51,253 nt of DNA from CAZHAC01 sp964383855 (GTDB lineage Bacteria > Chloroflexota > Dormibacteria > Dormibacterales > Dormibacteraceae), in contig CAYLIP010000011.1 of the NCBI GenBank assembly GCA_964383855.1, positions 1 through 51,253 of the forward strand. The letters are read 5' to 3'. The translations under genes and the position numbers were made by a program. Within the stretch, counting starts at the first letter, position 1. Every line of letters begins with the position of its first letter. The notes under the pieces are model-generated. The model did not search any database, was not told where the DNA came from, and was given only the letters and a program-made list of their open reading frames with translations. This document shows positions 1 through 7,878 of the stretch, piece by piece.

Positions 1-435
1 GGCGGGCGCCGCCGGTGCAGGTTCGGGCGCCACGGCCCAGCTCGGGGCAGCCGGCTCGGGCGTCGAGGGTACCGTCGGCGCGCCTGGCTCGGCAGCACCC
101 CAGGAGGGGGCGGGCGCCGGCGGTGGGGGCGCCGGCTCGGCGACGGGCGGAACGGGCGCCTGGGCGGGAGGCGCGGCGGCCATCCAGCTGGGAGCCGCAG
201 GGGGCTGGGCGGGCTGCGCGGGGGTCTGCGCCTGGGGTGGCGCGGCCGACTGCTGCCAGGCCGGCATGTCGGTGGGAGCCGAGGTGCCGGCACCCGGGAT
301 GTTGCCGGGCGGCGGAGGCCCACCTGGGCGCTGGGCCGCGTGCGCTGCCCTGCGGCGCCCGCGCATGAGCAGGTACGCGAGCCCGGCGACGATCAAGACG
401 AGGGCAAGGACGATGACTGCCAGTTCCGTGGGCAT
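1..435 (-). CDS. Membrane-anchored Pro/Ala-rich protein, 3' end outside window
   Basis: Open reading frame running off the left edge; 145 codons are visible from an ATG at 435. Residues 4-24 form one hydrophobic segment (ELAVIVLALVLIVAGLAYLL), followed at once by a basic stop-transfer stretch RGRRR. This predicts a single-pass protein with its bulk in the cytoplasm. Everything after residue 40 is a low-complexity tail rich in Pro and Ala with recurring P-A-P-S-W units (W near residues 63, 83, 111 and 131). I do not recognise the family. Such architectures occur as anchors with a C-terminal domain, and any such domain lies beyond the window. The clean reading frame, the TM segment and an upstream promoter-like sequence support a real gene rather than a shadow. 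It is transcribed away from the galactose operon. Confidence 0.6.
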   Translation of the reverse strand, partial: MPTELAVIVLALVLIVAGLAYLLMRGRRRAAHAAQRPGGPPPPGNIPGAGTSAPTDMPAWQQSAAPPQAQTPAQPAQPPAAPSWMAAAPPAQAPVPPVAEPAPPPPAPAPSWGAAEPGAPTVPSTPEPAAPSWAVAPEPAPAAPA

Positions 436-511
436 TTATGAAAACGACTCCCTTTCGCATTCTTCCCAGGCTGTGGCGCACCTGAGTTCCGGCACCGCCG
501 GCGACCCCCGG

Positions 512-539
512 ATTATGGCATCCGACCTGGTCAAATCAA
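512..539 (-). promoter_or_regulatory. Sigma70-like promoter for the left-edge gene
   Basis: On the minus strand TTGATT (534-539) and CATAAT (512-517) are separated by 16 bases and lie about 75 bases upstream of the ATG at 435. The -35 box overlaps the stop codon of the family-2 glycosidase gene. It is a motif-only prediction. Confidence 0.4.
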
Positions 540-3145
540 GCCAACCTGCGAAGGCGTAGCCGTCCGCTGGCAACCGACGCCACCGTGACGTCGAGTTCGA
601 GCTCGGAAGCCGCGGTCGCCGGCATCCGTTCCAGGTCGACGACGAACCGCACCGGCCGGCCCACCGGCAGTTCGAGCCGGCGGGGCAGCGCGATGCGGCC
701 GGAGGGCGAATCGACAAGGACCCGCGCGCCGGTCAGAAGCACGCCGTCCAGCCGGAGCTCGCTGAGCCGGGTGAGCACCGCCGGTCGTGCCTGGTTGGTG
801 AGCGTGAAGCGCAGCTCCTGATCGCCCACCTCGAAGCTCGCCGGGTCCGCGAGCAGCGACACCAGCCGCAACGGGAGCAGCGGCCGCTCTCGCAGTGCCG
901 GCAGTTCGGCCGCGACCGTGAAGTCGAGCAGGGAGGTCGCCACCTCGCGACCGCCCGCAGTCAGCTGCGCCTCCAGCCGGTAATCGCCCTCGGCGTCGAT
1001 GGGAAGGCTGATCGAGGTCGCGTGGAGCGCCGGCTCGAAGGCCGTGGGGAGGGAGATCGACACCTCGCCCGAGAAGGACTTCCGGCGCACCGTATCCCGC
1101 AGGCGCTCGACGGCCGTCCGCTCGGGCGCCCGGTGGCGGCCCACCCACCAGCGCAGGCGAGCGGTTCCCGCGAGCGCCGGCTCGTCGTTGACCACGATCA
1201 GCCGGACCTTGACCGAATCACCCGGCTCGTAGCCGAAACCAAAGGGCGCCAGCGGTCGAAAGCCGGTCGGGTCCAGGATGACGCGGACCGGCGCCATGGC
1301 CAGACCGAGCTCCTCGAAAGCTGCCCGAGGGCGGCGGGCGGCGTCCAGCATCCCAAAGCCGATGCCCGGGAACGGATCGACCAGGTGGTAGACGAAGGCG
1401 CCCCAGCACCGCTCGAACTTGCGAGCACGAAACTGGTCGGTGGCGTAGCTGACAAGCCTCGCCTGGTAATCCTGGCTGGCTTCGACCAGCTCGTCGAGGT
1501 CGATGTGCTCCGCGGGCAGCCCGGCGCCGTGATCCGACCAGGCCGGCGGCTCGAGGCCGGCGTTGAGCCAGGCCGGCTCATCCGCGGCCACCGGCCAGCG
1601 CCGTCCGATCTCGTCCCAGACCGGGGAATCGAGCGAGGGCAGCGCCTGCGCGCCGAACTCGGTGACCAGCTGGGGCTCCAGGTCCCGCAGGGTCTCCCAG
1701 CCGGCGCCCCGCCACCCGGCCCAGATGTGCTCGTCGAACTCGCCCGAGGCGGCCAGGGCGGGCCGGCTGGGGTCGAGGCCGGATATCAGCGCGCGCGCCT
1801 CCTGGTCGATCGTGTAGTTCTGGCGGACGGCGTGGACGTCGGCGAGATCGGCGCTCGCCGGCACCCAGGGCGGATCGTCGTGCGCCGTCCAGGCCAGGAC
1901 ACTCGGGTGATTGCGCAGCATCTCCACCATCTCGGCGGCCTGGCTGCGGACGGACCGTTCAAAAAAACGCGCCTCCTCGGCTCCCGCGTGGTAGGCGTAC
2001 GCCCGCGTCAGCGGCAGCTCGGAAAGGACCAGCATCCCGGCCTCGTCGGCGGCCTGGTAGAAGTCGTCGGGCAGCACGTGCGCGTGCACCCGGAGCGCGT
2101 CCAGGTTGGCCTCGCGAGCGAGCGCGATGTCCGACTCGAACCGCTCCCGGCGCAGCTGGTCGAGCCGGTAGGAGGGCATGTAGTTGGCGCCGCGCATGAA
2201 GATCGGGCTGCCGTTGACGCGGACGTGCCAGGCGTCGACGCCGGAACGCACGTCGATCGTCCTGAACCCGAAGCGCTGGCTCACGCGCGCCGACTCGCGG
2301 TCTCCGACCGCCACGCTCACCCGCGCGTCATAGAGGCTGCTCTGGCCCAGCCGCCAGGGCGACCAGCGGCTGACCCCCGGGACCGAGATGAGCAGCGAGA
2401 GCGCCTGCTCGTGGCCGCCGGCCAGGCGGTAGTCGCGCCGGATCCGGAGCGGGGCGGCGAGCCCGGGGCCGGAGAGCTCGAGCCCGACCTCGCCTCGCAT
2501 CTCGCGGCCGTCCAGGTTGCGCAGCCTGGCCTCCACCTCGACCCGGCCGACATCGGCCTCGGGCCGGGCGCCGATGCGCACCCAATCCAGGATCACGTTG
2601 TCGGCGAACTCCAGCTCGACCGGCTGCCAGAGGCCGATCGGCACCTCCCACCGGTAGGGCTCCGGCAGCTGCATCCAGCCGCCTGACGGATTGGGGCGGG
2701 AGTCGCCGTCGTTGAGCCAGCCCATGACATGGCGCTTGGTGGCGGCGTCCGGTTCGACCGGCGACTCGCAGCAGACCACGAGCAGGTTCTGATCCCGAAG
2801 GTGCGGCGTGATGTCGAAGCCGAAGGGCGCGAAGTAGCCGTAGTGCGAGCCCAGCAGCCGGCCGTTGAGCCAGACGTTGGCGGCCAGGAACGCACCCCCG
2901 AAGCGGAGCAGGATGCGGCCTGAGTGATCGGGCCGCGCGAAGCCGGTCCGGTACCAGACTGCGCTCCGCCCCTCGGAGGCCGACAGCTGGGCTGGAACCT
3001 CGACATGGCGGAAGCCCTGGCCCCGGCCCTGGGGCAGGCCCTCGGCCTCCCCCTCGCCGAGCGGCATCCAGGCACACTCCCAGCCGCCCAGCGGCCGCGA
3101 GCCGCCCGCGCCCTGGCGCAGTGGCAGGAAGAGGGAGTCGTTCAC
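536..3145 (-). CDS. Glycoside hydrolase family 2-like protein (beta-galactosidase/mannosidase type)
   Basis: 869 residues with family-2 layout: N-terminal jelly-roll sugar-binding domain (about residues 30-190), immunoglobulin-like sandwich (190-310), TIM barrel (about 310-590), and C-terminal beta-sandwich domains. The barrel has the FMRGANYMPS entry motif and a TEFG motif whose Glu496 fits the catalytic nucleophile. The acid/base motif, usually W-x-x-x-N-E, reads WTAHDDP with Asp423-Asp424 and no Glu, so activity may be altered. The start is a GTG at 3145 overlapping the galactokinase stop (GTGA), which indicates translational coupling; the longer ATG frame upstream only shadows galK. Being last in a LOG-small ORF-galT-galK operon suggests it releases galactose or a related sugar for that pathway. 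No signal peptide is seen, so the enzyme is likely cytoplasmic. Substrate is not determinable. Confidence 0.85.
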   Translation of the reverse strand: MNDSLFLPLRQGAGGSRPLGGWECAWMPLGEGEAEGLPQGRGQGFRHVEVPAQLSASEGRSAVWYRTGFARPDHSGRILLRFGGAFLAANVWLNGRLLGSHYGYFAPFGFDITPHLRDQNLLVVCCESPVEPDAATKRHVMGWLNDGDSRPNPSGGWMQLPEPYRWEVPIGLWQPVELEFADNVILDWVRIGARPEADVGRVEVEARLRNLDGREMRGEVGLELSGPGLAAPLRIRRDYRLAGGHEQALSLLISVPGVSRWSPWRLGQSSLYDARVSVAVGDRESARVSQRFGFRTIDVRSGVDAWHVRVNGSPIFMRGANYMPSYRLDQLRRERFESDIALAREANLDALRVHAHVLPDDFYQAADEAGMLVLSELPLTRAYAYHAGAEEARFFERSVRSQAAEMVEMLRNHPSVLAWTAHDDPPWVPASADLADVHAVRQNYTIDQEARALISGLDPSRPALAASGEFDEHIWAGWRGAGWETLRDLEPQLVTEFGAQALPSLDSPVWDEIGRRWPVAADEPAWLNAGLEPPAWSDHGAGLPAEHIDLDELVEASQDYQARLVSYATDQFRARKFERCWGAFVYHLVDPFPGIGFGMLDAARRPRAAFEELGLAMAPVRVILDPTGFRPLAPFGFGYEPGDSVKVRLIVVNDEPALAGTARLRWWVGRHRAPERTAVERLRDTVRRKSFSGEVSISLPTAFEPALHATSISLPIDAEGDYRLEAQLTAGGREVATSLLDFTVAAELPALRERPLLPLRLVSLLADPASFEVGDQELRFTLTNQARPAVLTRLSELRLDGVLLTGARVLVDSPSGRIALPRRLELPVGRPVRFVVDLERMPATAASELELDVTVASVASGRLRLRRLA

Positions 3146-4038
3146 ACGTAGGCCCCGTCGGCCGTCCGGCAGAAGATGACGGGGCGGCCGATCGCGGCCC
3201 GGAAGCGCTCCTCCTGCCCGGCCTCGACCAGGGCCAGGATGCTGCCGCCGAAGCCGGCGCCCATCATGCGGGCGCCAAGACACCCGGGCACCGCCCAGGC
3301 CGTCTCGACGATGGCGTCGACCGCCGGGGTCGAGACCTCGAAGTCATCGCGCAGGCTCTCGTGGGAGCTCCGCAGGAGCCGGCCCATGGCCGCGAGGTCG
3401 GCGCGCTCCATCGCCTCGGCAAACGCCCGCACCCGCTCCACCTCCGAGCGGACGTGCCGCACCCGCCTGGCCATGCCCGCCTGCGCCTCCCGGCGCCTCT
3501 CGTTGTAGGGGGTCTCGGCCAGGTTGCGGCGGACTCCCGAGTCGAGAATCGCGATCGAGGCGGTCTCCGGGAAGGGCGCGTAGGTGGCGCGCAGCTCCTG
3601 GCAGTCGAGCAGGATCGCGAAGCCGGCGCGCCCGAGGGCGGCGGCGTAGTGGTCCATCACGCCCACCATGACCCCGGTGGCCGACTGCTCGGCCTCCTGG
3701 CAGAGCACGGCCGCCTCGGTGGCGTCCAGCTCGGGCGCCAGGCCCGCGCAGACCGCCACCAGGAGCGCCGCCGAAGAGCTGAGGCCGGCACCGGCAGGCA
3801 CCTGTGACTCGATCTCGACGCGCTGGGGGCCGGCGCCCAGCCGCTCGGCGACGGCACGCACGTAGGGCAGGCCGCCGGGGACATCGCTCGCCACCTCCCA
3901 GTCGCCGGCGGCAACGCCGGCAACGGTCGTGTGGAGGTCGACGGCGCAAGGCAGGACCAGGCCGCCCATGTAGTCGACGTGCTCGCCGATCAGGTTGACT
4001 CGGCCGGGCGCCCGCCCCCGCCAGCCGCGATCAGGCAT
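3142..4038 (-). CDS. galK: Galactokinase (GHMP family), short form
   Basis: Phosphorylates galactose to galactose-1-phosphate with ATP in the Leloir pathway. All three GHMP motifs are visible: the N-terminal GRVNLIGEHVDYMGG substrate-binding signature (about residues 12-26), the ATP-binding loop VPAGAGLSSSAALL (about 82-95), and the C-terminal motif MMGAGFGGS (about 264-272). At 298 residues it is clearly shorter than typical galactokinases (about 380). The shortening is internal and N-terminal, and the catalytic core looks intact. The ATG at 4038 overlaps the galT stop by 8 bases, and its own stop overlaps the GTG of the glycosidase gene, so galT-galK-glycosidase are probably translationally coupled. 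Another GHMP sugar kinase is possible, but neighbouring galT makes galactokinase most likely. Confidence 0.88.
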   Translation of the reverse strand: MPDRGWRGRAPGRVNLIGEHVDYMGGLVLPCAVDLHTTVAGVAAGDWEVASDVPGGLPYVRAVAERLGAGPQRVEIESQVPAGAGLSSSAALLVAVCAGLAPELDATEAAVLCQEAEQSATGVMVGVMDHYAAALGRAGFAILLDCQELRATYAPFPETASIAILDSGVRRNLAETPYNERRREAQAGMARRVRHVRSEVERVRAFAEAMERADLAAMGRLLRSSHESLRDDFEVSTPAVDAIVETAWAVPGCLGARMMGAGFGGSILALVEAGQEERFRAAIGRPVIFCRTADGAYV

Positions 4039-5002
4039 CGCGCAGCCTCTTCGCCGAGTCCTCGGCGCGGGCGTCGAGGATGAATGCCCCGGCGCCCAGC
4101 TCGGAGCCGGCCAGGTACTTCAGCTTGTCGGCGCTCCGATTGGGGGGATAGAACTCGATGTGGAAGTGGAATCCGCGGTGCCCGGGGCCGCTGGGGCGGG
4201 CGTGCATCGCCATCACGTAGGGCAGCTGAAAGCCGAAGAGCCGGTCGTAGCGCTCGAGCAGCCCCTTCAGGGCGCGGGCCAGGTCCTCCGACTCGCTGTC
4301 ATCCAGGTCGGTGAGTGCGGAGAGGTGGCGCCGCGGGGCCAGGTGCACCTCGTAAGGAAAGCGCGCGAAGGCGGGCACGAAGGCGAGCCACGTGCCGGCC
4401 TCGGTCACCGTCCGCTCGCCCGTCTCGGCAGCCAGCACCTCGCAGTAGAGGCAGGCGCCGGTCCGCCGGCGGTATGCCTTGAAGGAGGCCAGCTCGGTCT
4501 CGATCCGGGGCGGGATGAAGGGATAGGCGTAGATCTGGCCGTGGGGGTGCGAGAGGGTGACCCCGATCGCCTCCCCGCGGTTCTCGAAGATGTACACGTA
4601 GCGCACGCCGGGCAGGCGGGAGAGCTCGGCGAAACGGTCGCGCCACACCTCGACCAGGTCGCGGATGTGCTCGACCGGCTGCGCCCCGAGCGAGGAGTCA
4701 TGGTCGCTGGTGTAGCAGACCACCTCGCACCTGCCACCGCGAGGATAGGCCGGGCTGCCGCCGGGGCCGGATGAGGGAGGCCCGCCAGCCGGCGAGCCGG
4801 CGTCTTCATCGGTGTAGGCGGGGAAGCGATTTTCGAAGACGGCGATGTGATAGTCGGGCTCCGGGATCTCCGTCTCCGGGCCACCGGGCTGGGTCGGGCA
4901 GAGCGGGCAGAGGTCGGCCGGCGGGTGGTACGTACGGTCCTGCCGCCAGGGCGCGACCGTCACCCACTGCCGCAGCAGGGGATGCCAGCGGAGCTCACTC
5001 AC
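4031..5002 (-). CDS. galT: Galactose-1-phosphate uridylyltransferase
   Basis: 323 residues. It exchanges UMP between UDP-glucose and galactose-1-phosphate through a uridylylated histidine. The HIT-type active-site motif SHPHGQIYAYPF contains the HPH triad. CPLC near residue 32 matches the structural zinc site, and the conserved FENRFPAY and FENRGEAIG segments of the family are present. A second histidine-rich segment, HFHIEFYPP, lies near the C-terminus as in other GalT proteins. The start is a GTG at 5002 that overlaps the stop of the preceding 24-codon ORF as GTGA. It sits directly upstream of galK in the same operon. Confidence 0.93.
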   Translation of the reverse strand: MSELRWHPLLRQWVTVAPWRQDRTYHPPADLCPLCPTQPGGPETEIPEPDYHIAVFENRFPAYTDEDAGSPAGGPPSSGPGGSPAYPRGGRCEVVCYTSDHDSSLGAQPVEHIRDLVEVWRDRFAELSRLPGVRYVYIFENRGEAIGVTLSHPHGQIYAYPFIPPRIETELASFKAYRRRTGACLYCEVLAAETGERTVTEAGTWLAFVPAFARFPYEVHLAPRRHLSALTDLDDSESEDLARALKGLLERYDRLFGFQLPYVMAMHARPSGPGHRGFHFHIEFYPPNRSADKLKYLAGSELGAGAFILDARAEDSAKRLRDA

Positions 5003-5073
5003 GCGCGGCTGTAGAGGACCAGGTAGCGCCCGTCCGGCTTGCGCACCAGGCGCTTGCGCAGTCGCTTAGGCAA
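4999..5073 (-). CDS. Very small basic protein (24 codons) coupled to galT
   Basis: TTG-started ORF of 24 residues, MPKRLRKRLVRKPDGRYLVL followed by YSRA. It is strongly basic in its first half and ends in a short hydrophobic/aromatic stretch. Its start overlaps the stop region of the LOG-like gene and its TGA overlaps the GTG of galT (GTGA). A purine-rich GGAGAGGG lies just upstream of the TTG as a ribosome-binding site. An in-frame ATG at 5094 would extend it to 31 residues. Because the ORF fills the gap between two genes with overlaps on both sides, it is likely translated, either as a real micro-protein or as a coupling device for galT. No family is recognised. Confidence 0.6.
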   Translation of the reverse strand: MPKRLRKRLVRKPDGRYLVLYSRA

Positions 5074-5503
5074 GCGCCCTCTCCACCGCCTCATGGGCGC
5101 TGGCCACCGTCTCCAGGCCCTCGACCGTCCAGGTTCCGAGCCCGAGCACGCGCCGGCCCAGGCGGCGCGCGAGGCCGATCTCGGAGAGCGTCCCCCACCC
5201 CCCGCCGATCGCGATCACGCTCTCGGCGGCGGTGACGATCACGGCATTTCGCGCCTGCCCGAGCCCGGTCGGCAGAGCCACGCTCAGGTGCGGGCTGGCG
5301 CCCGCCCGGGTGTCGCCGGGCAGGATGCCGACCACGGTCCCGCCGGCAGCTGCCGCGCCTCGCGCGACCGCGTCCATGACGCCGCCGAGGCCGCCACAGA
5401 CGACCACGGCCCGCTTTACGGCCAGCAGCCGGCCCACCTCCTCGGCGGCCTCGACCTGAGCGGGGGACGCCTCGCCGGCCCCGCACACAGCGACGTATCG
5501 CAC
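5066..5503 (-). CDS. LOG-family (TIGR00725-type) Rossmann protein
   Basis: 145 residues from a GTG at 5503. The fold signatures of the lysine-decarboxylase-like/LOG family are clear: a glycine-rich start VAVCGAGEA, the CGGLGGVMDAVARGA helix, GTVVGILPG, and the phosphate-binding IAIGGGWGTLSEI segment (the PGGxGTxxE-type motif with GGGWGTLSE). Plant LOG enzymes release cytokinin bases from nucleotides; bacterial short members of this subgroup have no settled role, so nucleotide binding is as far as I would go. The upstream frame to 5614 runs into the promoter and RNA region and looks non-coding. It is first in the galactose operon, whose promoter must overlap the divergent RNA promoter. Confidence 0.8.
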   Translation of the reverse strand: MRYVAVCGAGEASPAQVEAAEEVGRLLAVKRAVVVCGGLGGVMDAVARGAAAAGGTVVGILPGDTRAGASPHLSVALPTGLGQARNAVIVTAAESVIAIGGGWGTLSEIGLARRLGRRVLGLGTWTVEGLETVASAHEAVERALA

Positions 5504-5506
5504 CGC

Positions 5507-5534
5507 TGGTGATCGTATGCGACTGGCGTAAACT
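5507..5534 (+). promoter_or_regulatory. Possible promoter of the structured RNA
   Basis: TGGTGA (5507-5512), a 16-base spacer and TAAACT (5529-5534) would start transcription near 5541. The -35 box is weak (3 of 6); the support is mainly the strong terminator found 230 bases downstream with no good ORF between. Confidence 0.3.
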
Positions 5535-5540
5535 CTCTCC

Positions 5541-5790
5541 TCGCCGGGGCCGCCGTGGGGCTCCCCGAGATCACTGCCCGTGTGGCGAAGGAGGTGAGGC
5601 GCAAGTTGGATCACCCTAGTCGTGGAGCCGACCGCCTCGTTTGCCTGCCGGGAGCGCTGGAGGAGTCGGTCCTCTAAGAGGCTCTCGACGTTCCCTACCT
5701 GGCTCGCCCGGAGTCGGAGGCGGGGAGCTCTACGAGCGAACGTATCGCCGAGAGGCGATGGGGCCGGGGCTACTTACCCCGGCCCTTTTC
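5541..5790 (+). ncRNA. Candidate structured RNA, class unidentified
   Basis: About 250 bases without a convincing plus-strand gene but rich in hairpins. GTCG/CGAC encloses TGGAGC near 5620, CCTCT and GAGG flank AA near 5673, GCTC/GAGC encloses TAC near 5729, and ATCGCC/GGCGAT is closed by a GAGA (GNRA) tetraloop at about 5744-5759. A 9-bp GC terminator follows. CCGCCTC near 5630 can pair either with GAGGCG upstream or with GAGGCGG downstream, so alternative folds exist. It does not match the conserved motifs I know for SRP RNA, tmRNA, RNase P or common riboswitches. A 6S-like RNA or a 5' attenuator of the hotdog gene are both possible. Confidence 0.4.
5761..5789 (+). terminator. Strong intrinsic terminator
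   Basis: GGGCCGGGG (5761-5769) pairs perfectly with CCCCGGCCC (5777-5785) around a seven-base loop and is followed by TTTT. It ends just before the hotdog gene, so it either ends an independent RNA or attenuates that gene. Confidence 0.8.
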
Positions 5791-5803
5791 TATGCTTGCG
5801 GCG

Positions 5804-6277
5804 ATGGCCGAGACAGAGCGCGTGGACCTGACCGAGCGTCTCAACACCGCAGCAACGGGCTGGATTCGTGCCATGGGCCTTCATTTCACGGCCGCCAACG
5901 CCGAAGAGGTCGCGTGCGACTTCGAGGTCGCCGAGCAGCACCTGCAGGGGTACGGCATCGTCCACGGAGGCGTGCACTGTGGAGTGATCGAGACGCTGGC
6001 GTCGGTCGGCGCGGCCGCCGTCGCCATGCCGCGCGGCCAGGCTGTGGTCGGCCTGGAGAACACCACCAGCTTCATCCGCGCCGTGCGCGCCGGGACCCGG
6101 CTCCACGCCATCTGCCGGCCGGTCACCCGGGGGCGCAAATCGCAGGTGTGGGAGGGTCGCATCCTCGACGAGGAGGAACGGCTGGTCGCGACCGGCCGGG
6201 TTCGCCTGCTCTGCTTCGACGCCGAGGAGGGCATCGCGGGCGGCGGCGCGACCGTCGAACGCCCGGCCGACGGCTGA
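5804..6277 (+). CDS. PaaI-type hotdog-fold acyl-CoA thioesterase
   Basis: 157 residues from the second in-frame ATG. The core motif GIVHGGVHCGVIETLAS contains the HGG and downstream acidic residue of PaaI/YbgC-like thioesterases, followed by the beta-strand GLENTTSFIRAVRAG and the C-terminal strands typical of a single hotdog domain. Such enzymes hydrolyse acyl- or aryl-CoA esters in the cytoplasm; the exact acyl group cannot be read. The start at 5804 is preferred over 5792 because TATGCT at 5791-5796 fits a -10 box for a leaderless transcript and the terminator ends at 5789. It is convergent with the gene ending at 6291. Confidence 0.82.
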   Translation: MAETERVDLTERLNTAATGWIRAMGLHFTAANAEEVACDFEVAEQHLQGYGIVHGGVHCGVIETLASVGAAAVAMPRGQAVVGLENTTSFIRAVRAGTRLHAICRPVTRGRKSQVWEGRILDEEERLVATGRVRLLCFDAEEGIAGGGATVERPADG

Positions 6278-6290
6278 GCGGCGCCGGCGA

Positions 6291-7823
6291 TCAGCGGCCG
6301 GAGACGTACGAGAAGATGATCTCGTCGATCAGCCGCTCGACGGGCGCCAGGTCGTCGGTGAAGACCTGGCCGCGGTAGGTCGACCGCCGCAGCCCGCCCT
6401 CGGTGAGCGCGCTCCTGGCCACGGCCGAATAGAGGCCTGAACCCTCGGCGAGGTTGTGGCGGACGTCGTCCGGCGCGGTCGGCTCGGTGGTCGCGAAGAT
6501 CATCGTGTTGGTGAAGCGGGGCACGTCGACCAGGTAGACGTCGCGGTAGCCGGCGGCCATGGTCGACGCCAGGGCGGAGACCAGGCGGTAGTCGTCGGCC
6601 GTGCGGCCGGCGTTGACGACGGCGACGCCCCCGGGGTTGAGGTGATCGCGAACCAGGTCGAAGAACTCGCGCGTCGTCAGGTGAAAGGGGATGTACGGCT
6701 GCCGGTAGGCGTCCATCACGATCACGTCGTAGCGGTCGGCGCGAGGCCGGGTGGCAAGCCAGTAGCGCGCGTCCTGGACCTCGGCGTGGACATCCGCGTC
6801 GGCGAGGTGGAAGTAGCGGTAGGCGACGTCCACCACCGCAGGATCGATCTCGACCCCGGTGATGTCGACCCCCGACCCGAAGGCGGCCCGGACCTGGCGG
6901 GCCGAGGTGCCGCCGGCAAGGCCGAGGATCAGCACCCGCCTGGGGACGGGCAGGGAGCGCGCCGCCGGCTGGAAGGCGGAGGCGATCGTCACGTAGTCCC
7001 AGGGGCCCCCGGTGACCAGCGAGTCCGGGTCGTAGATGGAGTGGATGGCCAGCCCCTCGTTGAGCACGAGCTCGGTGCGCGTGCCGTCCCTGACGACCTG
7101 GATGTACTGGTAGGCCGACTCCTTCTCGTAAAGCAGGGCGCCCTGCTCCGGTGACTTGACCCGGGGCGGCACCAGCACGCCGGCCGCGACCACCACCAGC
7201 GCCAGCGCCGCGTACCAGCGGCGCCGGCGGACGGGCCAGAGTCCGGCGACCGAGGGCAGCAGGAGGGCCAGGCTGAAGCCGACCAGGGTCGGCCGCGTGC
7301 CGTAGGTGGGGATCAACCAGAAGACGGGGACGAAGGTGCCGAGGATGCTGCCGGCGGTGCTCAGGGCGTAGACCGCGCCCGCGGTGTTGCCGCCGCTGGC
7401 GACGTCCTTCAGCAGGAGGCGAATGGCAAAGGGCGAGACGCAGCCGAGGAGGGTCACCGGGACCGCGAAGAGGAGGATGACGGCGAGCAGGGTGCCCAGG
7501 ACGAGGCCCGCGTTGAGGTCGCGGAATCCCTGCTGGGAGGCGAGGAGGATCGGGTAGGAGACGAGGGGGATGACGCCGATCCAGAGCCCCGCCCAGGCGG
7601 TCAGCTGGAAGAGGACGTCCTCGCGCGGCCAGCGGTCGGCGACGCGGCCGCCGATCACGTAGCCGATCGAGAGGTAGATGAGGACGAGACCGATCAGGAC
7701 TCCCCACACGTAGAGGCTGGTGCCGAAGTAGGGCGCCAGGAGGCGGGAGGCGCCGAACTCGACCGCCAGCGAGGCCATGCCGGAGATGAAGACGAGGGGA
7801 AGCAGGAGCCGGCGGATGGCCAA
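6291..7823 (-). CDS. Multi-pass membrane protein with spermidine-synthase-like domain
   Basis: 510 residues. The first about 220 residues contain roughly seven to eight hydrophobic helices, starting with LLLPLVFISGMASLAVEFGA, a motif shared with the membrane-fused polyamine synthase-like proteins. The soluble part (about 240-480) is a Rossmann methyltransferase/aminopropyltransferase fold with VLILGLAGGTSARQV, the acidic GVEIDP strand end and DVIVMDAYRQ. The catalytic Asp region of true spermidine synthases is DxYD/DxFD-like; here it is MDAYRQPYIP, so the substrate may not be a polyamine. The segment between the two parts is a periplasm- or cytoplasm-exposed linker. Upstream lie a G-quadruplex-like tract and two copies of a ten-base motif. 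Confidence 0.8.
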   Translation of the reverse strand: MAIRRLLLPLVFISGMASLAVEFGASRLLAPYFGTSLYVWGVLIGLVLIYLSIGYVIGGRVADRWPREDVLFQLTAWAGLWIGVIPLVSYPILLASQQGFRDLNAGLVLGTLLAVILLFAVPVTLLGCVSPFAIRLLLKDVASGGNTAGAVYALSTAGSILGTFVPVFWLIPTYGTRPTLVGFSLALLLPSVAGLWPVRRRRWYAALALVVVAAGVLVPPRVKSPEQGALLYEKESAYQYIQVVRDGTRTELVLNEGLAIHSIYDPDSLVTGGPWDYVTIASAFQPAARSLPVPRRVLILGLAGGTSARQVRAAFGSGVDITGVEIDPAVVDVAYRYFHLADADVHAEVQDARYWLATRPRADRYDVIVMDAYRQPYIPFHLTTREFFDLVRDHLNPGGVAVVNAGRTADDYRLVSALASTMAAGYRDVYLVDVPRFTNTMIFATTEPTAPDDVRHNLAEGSGLYSAVARSALTEGGLRRSTYRGQVFTDDLAPVERLIDEIIFSYVSGR

Positions 7824-7878
7824 GACTCCCGAACTCTAGCCGCTGCCGGCGGCCGGCCCGCGAGCCCGGGACCGCGCA

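Noticed and set aside
1022..2686. 554-codon plus-strand frame over the glycosidase gene
   Set aside because: High-GC antisense shadow without recognisable motifs; the minus strand has a full GH2 protein.
5604..5618. Similarity of TTGGATCACC to the 3' end of 16S rRNA
   Set aside because: The match is about ten bases only, the anti-Shine-Dalgarno CCTCC does not follow, and no other rRNA sequence is present.
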